Shown here piece by piece: positions 52,901 to 60,418 of a stretch of DNA of 64,000 nt. This stretch comes from Tichowtungia aerotolerans. GTDB lineage: Bacteria; Verrucomicrobiota; Kiritimatiellia; Kiritimatiellales; Tichowtungiaceae. The translations under genes were made by a program, and so were the position numbers. Each line of letters starts with the position of its first letter. The stretch's first letter is position 1. The stretch is taken from NCBI RefSeq assembly GCF_009905215.1, contig NZ_CP047593.1, positions 1,802,900-1,866,899 on the forward strand, read 5' to 3'. Below the pieces are notes generated by a model. The model was not told the origin of the DNA, ran no database searches, and saw nothing but the letters and a program-made list of their open reading frames with translations.

Positions 52901-53633
52901 TGATGAAGATGTTGTCGGAGGAATCCGCCCGGTCGATGGTTTTTTTGATCCGGCGGGGACTTATGAATGCGGCGCGGTGGTACACGCGGATATATATTTC
53001 AATGAGCAGTCCGCAGAGATTACTTATATTGCGCCGGATGGAAACCCAAGCACGTTGGCCGCCGGTAAAATGGATGTCTGGTTGAATGGAATCAACACCG
53101 GGGACGATGTGGTTAATGATCGGTTTCTTGGCACGGCCAGTCTGTCGCCCATCAGGAGTCTGCGGTTTGAAACCTACTCTGCCGGACAGAATGAGGTTTG
53201 GTTTGATAACCTGGAGGTGGCGGTGGGGGTTCCCGTTGTTGTCGGGGATCCATTTGCAGTCTGGGCTGTTGAGTATGGATTGGTCGGGGACGATGCGGCG
53301 CAGACGGCCGATCCGGATGGCGACGGAATGAATAACCTGTTGGAATTTGCCCTTGGAGGTATTCCGACCAACCGCAGTGATAGCGCGGCTATCTTACCGA
53401 TTCTTGGGGAAATCAATCCTTTCTTTTTCGAGTACATCCATCGCCGGCGGGTGGATTCTACGCTGAAATACAGTGTCGAGCGAACCGGTGATTTGGTGTC
53501 CGGCAACTGGGCGACCGGCGGCGTAGCGGTGACCGGTTATGGGCCGGATGGCGAAGGGTTTGAACGGGTTACCAATTCTGTGCCGGCAGAGGGCGCAAAC
53601 CAGTTTGTCCGGTTGAAAATTACCGGCGAATAG
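49992..53633 (+). CDS. Large secreted PL8-like lyase with lectin-like domain and shared C-terminal module
   Basis: A 1213-residue exported protein. The signal peptide runs to about GAFSALTTNE. It lacks the N-terminal sandwich of its neighbour, and the helical catalytic domain begins almost at once. Key segments are DTIKPDFTGFHHRGIYGNSY and MPFGIRGRFPEQ, matching the His/Tyr/Arg positions of PL8 enzymes, and then AIHRRDNWMAAVKGYGKYVW. Residues ~855-1080 are a beta-sandwich (FEDDFNSYAAD ... VWFDNLEVAVG), and the last ~125 residues are the shared module (DPDGDGMNNLLEFALGG ... FVRLKITGE). An exact dispersed palindrome lies at 52283-52297. Confidence 0.83.
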   Translation: MSKAGLVIIAGLVFCFCSGAFSALTTNEINAAHAQIKARYLQFLKGTPSSFDGPLGTEIANRFVGRVDLRVRQAQAFDFSADADIVFSLFPEEVGFEEEKEIYSVFLQSWLPGLALAYTVDAPGNSYYLDPAVKDLYFQALEYLYGRGIKSGMTFHRNATRQLNNPPPPGCANIVDMELRMGSLCQSVLLMEEYAAGESIFEEMRALVEFLEMLGYTSGHVEYWIPYNPPPGLDHLVQSDAMQIYPDVTFVSAMLKTNVTDRHNALLDAQNVFTDSLKIVPGWADTIKPDFTGFHHRGIYGNSYTGGFLPQAAFGVYALQGTPYAVDANSVSNLRELALTYRLYCQKFGMPFGIRGRFPEQTNLIREDAFGTYVLFASSLGINDESMHSLFKRLWDVTDVNVGFVFDGGRGKILRGLYLSNMLKELDALTALPEDNPEGFWMKPYGGLAIHRRDNWMAAVKGYGKYVWDYETGGGQNEYGQYLSHGMLTIFNGTSEYTDKDSGYDLSKGWDWYRQPGTTAVRFPLTAKQTDTHRTFSPETFMGGVSMNGQNGVFGMILNDPEFGDGISINLKARKSVFFSDDLIVMLGTGISGGDGQNRVETTLFQSCHTSVGQTMKKDGEAFADGSETVTASGSMTLADPFGNGYYIPDAQGVKLFQGVQNSFDDNGSTPTSGEYSTVVFDHGLSPAAAEYEAAILVGGGETVGALAAAPAARYQVQRKDDSVHQVYFPQADQTAYVFFDAAANASSLVERVDTPCLVMTEPVSNGWKVAVANPDLGIVDASQEMTFDWINDADERQYLPSTVQPVEVRLQGLWELRGTNSAVSVTSYAGGDTLLRFDCVDGAEVAVEVAAFGEETAALDFRQIAFEDDFNSYAADAPVPVDGQWTSVSYYEPSNVFVHVRTDTGNVFGEGAGNKYLGCRDAGGRTSNLLAQDILDADAVRVSFDFMEPDNELTGALSVRVGVNSVKVADEDVVGGIRPVDGFFDPAGTYECGAVVHADIYFNEQSAEITYIAPDGNPSTLAAGKMDVWLNGINTGDDVVNDRFLGTASLSPIRSLRFETYSAGQNEVWFDNLEVAVGVPVVVGDPFAVWAVEYGLVGDDAAQTADPDGDGMNNLLEFALGGIPTNRSDSAAILPILGEINPFFFEYIHRRRVDSTLKYSVERTGDLVSGNWATGGVAVTGYGPDGEGFERVTNSVPAEGANQFVRLKITGE
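52283..52297. repeat. Dispersed palindrome, exact copy
   Basis: TTCCAA CGG TTGGAA inside the second PL8-like gene (S-N-G-W-K); the only exact copy seen right of 36 kb. A one-mismatch copy is at 50403-50417 in the same gene. Confidence 0.75.
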
Positions 53634-53649
53634 GGTTTACGGTTAAACC
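53634..53649. promoter_or_regulatory. Candidate operator GGTTTACGGTTAAACC
   Basis: Arms GGTTTA/TAAACC around CGGT, directly after the PL8-like stop and 120 bases before the beta-helix protein start. Confidence 0.6.
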
Positions 53650-53768
53650 TGAAGCGTCCGCAAAAAATCTGGAGAACCTTGACAGATCGTGGCAGAAACG
53701 AAACTAGCCCGGGGGGCTTAATAGATAATCAAATAGGAGCCAGCTTACTAATAGAAGGAGGCAGGGAA

Positions 53769-55511
53769 ATGAATACAATGACAGCAATCAAAATATGGAC
53801 ACTAGCTATCATCGCAGGTTTTGTTGTTCAGGCAAATGCAATTGAAACCCGGTTTAATACGGGCGGAAGTTGGACCAATGCTGCAAACTGGTCCGAGGGG
53901 GTTCCAACTATCAACGATCTGGCGCGCCTGCAGAATCCTGTGGTAGCCGACATCGACTCGGTCGAGGTGATCGGCGGACTCAATTTTCGCGGAGATGTGA
54001 ATTTGGGAGAATCCATTATCAACATTAATAACGGTGGATCGCTGACATCGGACGGGACTCAGTTTGCCGGAATCAACCGGATTGGTTCGGACGGAGATGC
54101 AACCCTGAATATTAATGACGGCGGAACGGTTAATTTTTCAGGAACAGCTGCTTTTGAAGTGGGGGAAAACAGCAGTGACTCGGGATATGTCAATGTGAAT
54201 ACCGGTGGCGTGCTGCAGGTGTCGCAGGTTACGCATCTGGGGACGGACAGCGGTTGTGTCGGGAATTTGACGGTCGCTGGGGGCGCCGCAACCTTTTCTG
54301 ACAGTCTGCTGGTTGGTAATTCTTTAGGAGGAACGGGGGTGGTCACGATCACGTCCGGTACGTTGACAATAAATACGGTTCTTCAGATGGCGTACAGTTC
54401 CGACGCAGCTGTCGGTATTGTGGAGATGAGCGGGGGAACATTATTTCACAATAATGGAACCATGCTGGTCGGTCGTAAAGGAGTTGCGAATTTTAATCAG
54501 TCAGGTGGCGAGGTTAATGCCAAGGATATCGTGGTGGGAAATATGGCTGGAGGAAACGGCGCAATGAATATTTCCGGAGGAACGAATCTTCTGAGCGGTG
54601 CGATGACCCTGGCGCGTGTTGATGGCGCAGTCGGTGCGCTGAATATGAGCGGCGGGTCGATGATTGTTAGCTCAATGTTGGTTGGTAAAGAACTGGGTTC
54701 GGTTGGAACACTCACCTTGAGTGGTGCAGATACATATCTCAAAGCATCTTCTCTTTCTCTGGGGGACGTCGGAGCCAGCGTAAGCAGTTCGATTGTCGTG
54801 AATGACGGAACCTTTCAGGTTCATGCAATTCAGTCGGATTCCAACAGCGCTGAAGAATCAATTCACGTTGCTGGTGGTGTGTTGAAGCTGCGTCACATTA
54901 GCGGAGCGACCGGATTTGATGATGCGGTGGCCCTGATTGACGCCGGCGTTCTGACCTGGGATAAAGGCGCGCTGGGGACGTTGGCTTCGACCATTGATCC
55001 CGCAACAGCAACCATGTCCTGGACCAATGAGTCAGGAATCGTCCTGTATGCCGATACCAATACGAACAATACCCATTATTATTATATGTGGGCAGAAGCG
55101 GAAATGCCGGTGCCGACGTTCAGTGACTGGTCGACCGATTTCGGGATGACCAGCAATAATACGTATGCGGATGACTTCGACGGCGACTTCCTCAGCAATC
55201 TCGCTGAATATGCGCTGGGCAGCAATCCGACGGATGCCGCGGATGCCGGTGCGGTTTCCGCTGTAAACGGTGAAAACTTCCTCTATATCTACAACCGTCG
55301 CACGGATGCGGTGGATCGCGGCTTGACCTATGAGATGCAGAACGCAGATCTTCTGTCCAGCGGAACCTGGACGAATGAATATGTGGAAGTCGGAACATCC
55401 GCTCCGTTCACCGATGCGCTGGGGGATGAGTTTGAAACAGTCACCAACAGCATTTCGATGAGCGGCAAAGACATGGGATTTGCCAAGCTGAAAATCACGA
55501 TCAGCGAGTAA
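53769..55511 (+). CDS. Secreted beta-helix repeat protein with shared C-terminal module
   Basis: A 580-residue exported protein; ATG 53769 follows a strong AAGGAGG site, and the longer opening is rejected. The signal peptide is KIWTLAIIAGFVVQANA. Residues ~25-430 are repeats of the form GxxNxSGGxxxLSGAMTLAR (autotransporter-associated beta-helix type), with phrases such as MNISGGTNLLSG and LNMSGGSMIVSS. Residues ~455-580 are the shared module (DFDGDFLSNLAEYALGS ... FAKLKITISE). No catalytic residues are evident; adhesion or glycan display is likely. It has its own operator and terminator and so forms a single-gene unit. Confidence 0.8.
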   Translation: MNTMTAIKIWTLAIIAGFVVQANAIETRFNTGGSWTNAANWSEGVPTINDLARLQNPVVADIDSVEVIGGLNFRGDVNLGESIININNGGSLTSDGTQFAGINRIGSDGDATLNINDGGTVNFSGTAAFEVGENSSDSGYVNVNTGGVLQVSQVTHLGTDSGCVGNLTVAGGAATFSDSLLVGNSLGGTGVVTITSGTLTINTVLQMAYSSDAAVGIVEMSGGTLFHNNGTMLVGRKGVANFNQSGGEVNAKDIVVGNMAGGNGAMNISGGTNLLSGAMTLARVDGAVGALNMSGGSMIVSSMLVGKELGSVGTLTLSGADTYLKASSLSLGDVGASVSSSIVVNDGTFQVHAIQSDSNSAEESIHVAGGVLKLRHISGATGFDDAVALIDAGVLTWDKGALGTLASTIDPATATMSWTNESGIVLYADTNTNNTHYYYMWAEAEMPVPTFSDWSTDFGMTSNNTYADDFDGDFLSNLAEYALGSNPTDAADAGAVSAVNGENFLYIYNRRTDAVDRGLTYEMQNADLLSSGTWTNEYVEVGTSAPFTDALGDEFETVTNSISMSGKDMGFAKLKITISE

Positions 55512-55531
55512 TCATCTCATCTTGCTCTTCG

Positions 55532-55565
55532 GGCCCGGATGCTGAAATGCTCCGGGCCTTTTTTT
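55532..55565 (+). terminator. Rho-independent terminator
   Basis: GGCCCGGA (55532-55539) pairs with TCCGGGCC (55551-55558) and is followed by seven T, 20 bases after the beta-helix stop. Confidence 0.88.
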
Positions 55566-55573
55566 GTCCTGAA

Positions 55574-55589
55574 GGTTTACGGATAAACC
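55574..55589. promoter_or_regulatory. Candidate operator GGTTTACGGATAAACC
   Basis: Same site as at 38761, 68 bases before the third PL8-like gene and just after a terminator, so within the promoter of the three-gene operon. Confidence 0.65.
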
Positions 55590-55657
55590 GCTGTCCTCAT
55601 TTTCGGGACAATCGTCTGTCGATATGTTATTTCCAGACAATCGGGAAAGGATTTCAG

Positions 55658-58600
55658 ATGAACAGAAAAACCGCAGCGCTCTTCCTATTTTTGCCGCTGG
55701 TTTCTTTGAGCAGTGTGTTCAACGAATATGCCGACAAAATCACAACCGGCACATACAGCTTCGAAAATCCCGACCCGTTGAAGGGCTGGAATGCCGTCAA
55801 CGGATCGGTTGGGATCAGCTCAAAACGCGCCAAGGTTGGAGATGTCTCTGCATTGTGGGCCTGGGAGCAGGGCGGTGGCCTTATTCTTGAAAATCCGAAG
55901 GGTCTCAAAGAAGCCTGCGAACCGTATGATGGCGGCAGCCCGGAGAAGTATGAACGCAAATACGTAAAGCCCGGCCTCGAAGGCGGCGTCAAACTATGGG
56001 TCTACAATGAAGTCCCGTCTGACTCGCAGCTTTTCCTTCAGGTCGGACACGACACAGATTCGGTCATCATAAACCCGCGCTACCGCATTCCGGTCAACCT
56101 CAACTTTAAAGGCTGGCGCGCCATCTGGGTTCATTTTGAACAGGATGCCCGGGTTGAGGGTTACGCCGGACCCGAAGAGATGAACTGCATGGCGCTGGTT
56201 CCGGGCGCAGGAACCTCCGGAGCGCTGTACATTGATTGGGTGAATTTTGTTTCCTACATGTCGCTCAAACGCCATTCGGACTGGCAGGTAACCAATAATA
56301 AGCCGACAGAGGAACGCTACGATTCTTATGTGGTTCTCGAATACGATCAGGGACTCAGAAACCTGAAAACCGCATCGTTCGGGGAGCAGCAAAAATCCGC
56401 CTTCCAGACGCTCGAAGAGCGCTACGAATTCCTCGTTCTCGGTTCGGAGCAGGGGCGGAGCCCATGGCTGCAAAAGTTCAACGCGCAGCTTGAAAAGAAA
56501 TACCGTACGGCGCACAAAACCTTTCAGGGGTTGGGCATTTCACAGAAAGACGGGGTGCTGAACGGTGAGCCGTTGTTTGCGATTCGCGACGAACATGCCT
56601 TGGAAGGCTCTCCGATCTATCAGAACCTCGGGGCGCCACTGCTGTTCCCGCTGGCGCTTGAATATCGCCTGACCGGAAATCCAAAGGCGCTCGATCAGCT
56701 GATGACGGCGCTCGACTATTTGGCGGATCAGGGCTGGGCCGCCGGCAGCGCGCTCGGCACTGCAGACCATCGAATTCGTGTCAACGGTTACGCCAATGCG
56801 GTTGCGCTGATTCGCCAAGAGCTGGAAGAGAGCGGCCGCCTCGGGCGCGAATCGGAAAGCCTGAAATGGTTTTCAATGCTCGGCGCCGCATTCTGCACGC
56901 CGGAAGGCGAAGGGGTGAACACCGACCTGATTCGCGGCGGCGCCATTCCCAAGCTGCTGGCCGTCATGCTTATGCCGGACGGTTCGGAAAAAGCCGGAGC
57001 CATGAGCGGGCTCGTAGACTATTTCAATCAGGTCTGTGCGTTTGCGCCCGGATATTCGGATACGATCAAGCCGGACTATTCGCTCTATCATCATCGCTCG
57101 GCCTATCAGTCCGCTTACGGCGTCTCAATGCTCACAACCATGACGCTGATCGACTGGATGCTCGACGGCACGGTGTACCAGCTTTCGGCGGAATCAAAAA
57201 CCAACCTGCGCGAAGCGCTCAAGGCGCAGCTGGCCATGGCCAGCAAGTATGACCTGCATCCCGGAGTCAGCGGTCGAATCCAGACCCGCCGCGCGCTCAA
57301 CACGCACCTGCTTCCGGCCTATGCGTTTATGGCCGGTCTCGAAGGGGAGTTTAAGCGGCTTTACGAGCCGAAGTGGAATACCCTCGGGATGCCCGGGCTG
57401 ACCTACAGCGGGACGCTTGGAACCGTGGAGCAAATGGCGCGGCGCGCCGGGCTGGATGTCGAGGGCGTCGGGGCGCCGGACGGGCATTTCACCTTTCCCT
57501 ATGCCGCTTATTCGACGCATCGCCGCGACGGCTGGATGGCTGCCGTGCGCGGCTGGAGCCAGTACGTCTGGGATTTTGAGTCGGGCAGCAAGAGTGAGAA
57601 CGACCTCGGCCGTTATCTCAGTCACGGCGCGCTGTTTATCATTTCCGAAGAGGGGTTTGTGAAAAGCGCGCAGGATCTCGACACCGGCTATCACTGGGGC
57701 TTCCTGCCCGGTGCCACCACCAAGGCGCTGCCCGTTGAGGAGACGGTTTTTAAATATGTCGCCACGCCCAAATATCTCGAGTGCAAGCACCGCAATTATA
57801 CGGACGAAACCTTCTGCGGCGGCGTCAACATGGCGGGCAACGGCTTCTTTTCCATGAAGCTTCACGACACCGTCGCGCCCGATGACGAGCGCATTCTGTT
57901 CGATGATTCCTTCCGCGCCACCAAGAGTTATTTCTTTGTCGATGACCGCATCTACTGTCTTGGAACCGGCATTGAAAACACCGATGAGCGTTTCTCGACG
58001 GCGACGACGCTGTTCCAGAATACGACGGATTTCGAGCCGCAGCTGAATGATGGGCTCATTCGGGATGCGACCGGAAACGCCTATGTGCTGATCGGGAACC
58101 CGGAGATCGAAATCTTTCGTGGCGACCAGAACTCCTACGGCAAAGGCCGCAAGCCCTGCAGCGGCCCCAATGTCCGCGCATGGATTAATCACGGCAAAGC
58201 TCCCTCAGACGCTTCTTATGAATATATGGTGGCCGTGAACGGCGCCAGCCCTTCCGTTCCGTTCGAGGTGCTTCAAAAAGACAGCACGGCCCACATTATT
58301 GACCACAGGAGTTCGGTTCGGCCGATCACTGCCTACGCCGTTTTTGAGCCCGAAAACTTTAAGGGGCAGGGCGTCATTGCCGCGGTCGACACGCCGCTGC
58401 TGCTGATGAGCGCAACCAACTCCGCCGCGCTCAAGCTGGCTGTGGCCGATCCGGATCTGCGGTTGAAAAAGTGGGGGCACAACATGTCGTTCATGCCGCG
58501 CGAAATTGTGCAGGCCGAGGCGGAACCCCATACGGCGTCCATCACGCTGGCCGGCGAGTGGAAACTGCAGCAGGCGGTGGATGGGGTTGAAATTATTCCC

Positions 58601-58675
58601 GGCGGTGGGCAAACCGGGGTGCGCATTGAGTTGCAGCATGGGCTGGCTGAAGAGCTGTTGTTCGTGAGGGATTAG
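55658..58675 (+). CDS. Secreted PL8-like lyase with N-terminal sandwich domain
   Basis: A 1005-residue exported protein; ATG 55658 follows GGGAAAGG and begins a signal peptide (TAALFLFLPLVSLSSVFN). Residues ~20-205 are the chondroitin-ABC-lyase-like N domain (NLNFKGWRAIWVHF). The helical domain contains DTIKPDYSLYHHRSAYQSAY and HPGVSGRIQTRR, the probable catalytic region. The beta domains include STHRRDGWMAAVRGWSQYVW. It ends without the shared C-terminal module of its two paralogues, suggesting another location, for instance the periplasm. It is the first gene of an operon with a sulfatase and a PL12-like lyase. Confidence 0.85.
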   Translation: MNRKTAALFLFLPLVSLSSVFNEYADKITTGTYSFENPDPLKGWNAVNGSVGISSKRAKVGDVSALWAWEQGGGLILENPKGLKEACEPYDGGSPEKYERKYVKPGLEGGVKLWVYNEVPSDSQLFLQVGHDTDSVIINPRYRIPVNLNFKGWRAIWVHFEQDARVEGYAGPEEMNCMALVPGAGTSGALYIDWVNFVSYMSLKRHSDWQVTNNKPTEERYDSYVVLEYDQGLRNLKTASFGEQQKSAFQTLEERYEFLVLGSEQGRSPWLQKFNAQLEKKYRTAHKTFQGLGISQKDGVLNGEPLFAIRDEHALEGSPIYQNLGAPLLFPLALEYRLTGNPKALDQLMTALDYLADQGWAAGSALGTADHRIRVNGYANAVALIRQELEESGRLGRESESLKWFSMLGAAFCTPEGEGVNTDLIRGGAIPKLLAVMLMPDGSEKAGAMSGLVDYFNQVCAFAPGYSDTIKPDYSLYHHRSAYQSAYGVSMLTTMTLIDWMLDGTVYQLSAESKTNLREALKAQLAMASKYDLHPGVSGRIQTRRALNTHLLPAYAFMAGLEGEFKRLYEPKWNTLGMPGLTYSGTLGTVEQMARRAGLDVEGVGAPDGHFTFPYAAYSTHRRDGWMAAVRGWSQYVWDFESGSKSENDLGRYLSHGALFIISEEGFVKSAQDLDTGYHWGFLPGATTKALPVEETVFKYVATPKYLECKHRNYTDETFCGGVNMAGNGFFSMKLHDTVAPDDERILFDDSFRATKSYFFVDDRIYCLGTGIENTDERFSTATTLFQNTTDFEPQLNDGLIRDATGNAYVLIGNPEIEIFRGDQNSYGKGRKPCSGPNVRAWINHGKAPSDASYEYMVAVNGASPSVPFEVLQKDSTAHIIDHRSSVRPITAYAVFEPENFKGQGVIAAVDTPLLLMSATNSAALKLAVADPDLRLKKWGHNMSFMPREIVQAEAEPHTASITLAGEWKLQQAVDGVEIIPGGGQTGVRIELQHGLAEELLFVRD

Positions 58676-58678
58676 AGT

Positions 58679-60418
58679 ATGAAAAATATGCTGATGACGG
58701 GTTTGGCGATGGGGATGTCTGCGTGTGCCGCAGAAAAACCCAATATTGTGCTGATGTATGTGGATGACCTGGATTTCGATCAGGTTTCCATTTACGACAC
58801 GGATTCGTTCCCGAGTTATACCGGCGCCCAGCGAACCGGCAACCTGGCGTCGAAAAACCTGATTACCGCCAACCAGAACGGACGCTTTCTCAAGACCGGC
58901 GAGATGAGCTGGCATAAGAATCCGACGATGCTGACGCCGAATGTCGCGCGGCTGGCCAAAGAAGGCGTGGTGCTGGATCGCTTCTATCTCACAACCTCGG
59001 TGTGCACGCCGAGCCGCTATTCCCTGCTGACCGGCCGCTACGCATCGCGTTCGCCGCGCCTGCTCAGCGAAAACCCGCCGGGCACCGTGCCGCTGCTGGG
59101 GTGGAATTCCCATATGGATTCCGGCGAAAACAATCTGGCCAAAGACCTCAAGGCGGCCGGCTATAAAACCGGCCTGGTCGGCAAGTGGCACCTCAACGAC
59201 TACGACATTCCGGAAATCGATTTCGCGTCCGGCTATGACGGGCATCATGTCCGCAATGGAACGGGCAAGGGGCTTCGCCCGTTTCAGCTGGTCGGCTCCT
59301 ATTTCCTGCCGACGGCCGACTACGGCGACCCGGCGGTGCAGAAGGAGGTCGGCCGAATTTACGACGTGATGCAGAAACGGGTGCAGCGCATTTCCGGGTT
59401 TGATGTGGTCGACCGCCTCTACTATGCCAACTACGGCGAGCTGCCGATTCCCAGGCATATGAAGGCCCATAATCTCGAATGGCTGACGGAGGGCGCACTC
59501 AACTTTATTGATGACAATAAAGATGAACCGTTTTTCCTCTACTTCTCTATCACGGCTCCGCACGGACAGTATTTCGCCGACTGGATGGAACGGGACTGGC
59601 GCGTCACGCCGGCGGGAATGCTGACCGAAAAGCCGAAGGGAATGCCGTCGCGCGAAAGTGTGCTGCAGCGCATTCAGGCCGCCGGCCTGCCGCCGCAAAA
59701 CACTATGGCCACCTGGATCGACGACAGCCTCGGCGCATTGCTCAAGAAGCTGGACGAAACCGGCCTCGCGGAGAACACCATTGTCCTGTTTCTCTCCGAT
59801 CATCAGTCGCGCGGCAAGCTGACCGTCCATGAAGGCCATCGGGCGCCGGGCGTCATTCGCTGGCCGGGGCAGATCCAGCCCGCAACACGGGAAGGGCGCA
59901 TCATTTCCAACATCGACATGCTGCCGAGCCTGCTGGCCGCCGTCGGGTCGGTGCCGCCCGCTGACGCGGTGGTCGACGGACGCAACTTTTTCCCGATCCT
60001 CGGCAATGAAGGGGATTGGCGCGATCACCTGCTGCTGGAAACCTCTTACAGCCGCGCCATCGTTTCCAAAGACTGGAAATATATTGCGCACCGGCCGCCG
60101 CAGGAGGTGCTCGATAAAATGGAGGCGGATCGCATCGCCTCCGAACAGGCTGACGGAGATGGACGCCGCCACGTCGGCTGGTCCGGGCGCTATACGAATC
60201 CCGCCAGCGGGCTGGGCGTGCGCTTTAATGCCGATCAGGATTTTCCGGCATACTTCGATGCCGACCAGCTGTACAACCTCGCGGACGATGTGTTTGAACA
60301 GCGCAACCTGTATACCAATCCCGAACTGCAATCGAAGGTGAAGGAGCTCAAGCAGCAGATGGATGCTGAACTGAAAAAGCTGCCGCACGCCTTTGGCGAG
60401 TTCGGAGAGAAACTGTGA
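58679..60418 (+). CDS. S1-family sulfatase, exported
   Basis: A 579-residue sulfatase 3 bases after the PL8-like gene. A short N-terminus (LMTGLAMGMSACAAEKP) may be a lipoprotein or cleaved signal. The domain opens PNIVLMYVDDLDFD with two metal aspartates. The formylglycine motif is SVCTPSRYSLLTGR (C-x-P-S-R). LVGKWHLND supplies the Lys/His pair, and VLFLSDHQSRGK replaces the common D-H-G. It probably desulfates the products of the adjoining lyases. The next gene starts inside its last codons (GTGA overlap). Confidence 0.92.
   Translation: MKNMLMTGLAMGMSACAAEKPNIVLMYVDDLDFDQVSIYDTDSFPSYTGAQRTGNLASKNLITANQNGRFLKTGEMSWHKNPTMLTPNVARLAKEGVVLDRFYLTTSVCTPSRYSLLTGRYASRSPRLLSENPPGTVPLLGWNSHMDSGENNLAKDLKAAGYKTGLVGKWHLNDYDIPEIDFASGYDGHHVRNGTGKGLRPFQLVGSYFLPTADYGDPAVQKEVGRIYDVMQKRVQRISGFDVVDRLYYANYGELPIPRHMKAHNLEWLTEGALNFIDDNKDEPFFLYFSITAPHGQYFADWMERDWRVTPAGMLTEKPKGMPSRESVLQRIQAAGLPPQNTMATWIDDSLGALLKKLDETGLAENTIVLFLSDHQSRGKLTVHEGHRAPGVIRWPGQIQPATREGRIISNIDMLPSLLAAVGSVPPADAVVDGRNFFPILGNEGDWRDHLLLETSYSRAIVSKDWKYIAHRPPQEVLDKMEADRIASEQADGDGRRHVGWSGRYTNPASGLGVRFNADQDFPAYFDADQLYNLADDVFEQRNLYTNPELQSKVKELKQQMDAELKKLPHAFGEFGEKL

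Noticed and set aside
58205-60388. 727-codon minus-strand opening opposite the third PL8-like gene's end and the sulfatase
   Set aside because: Shadow frame; the sulfatase formylglycine motif and PL8 domains are on the plus strand.
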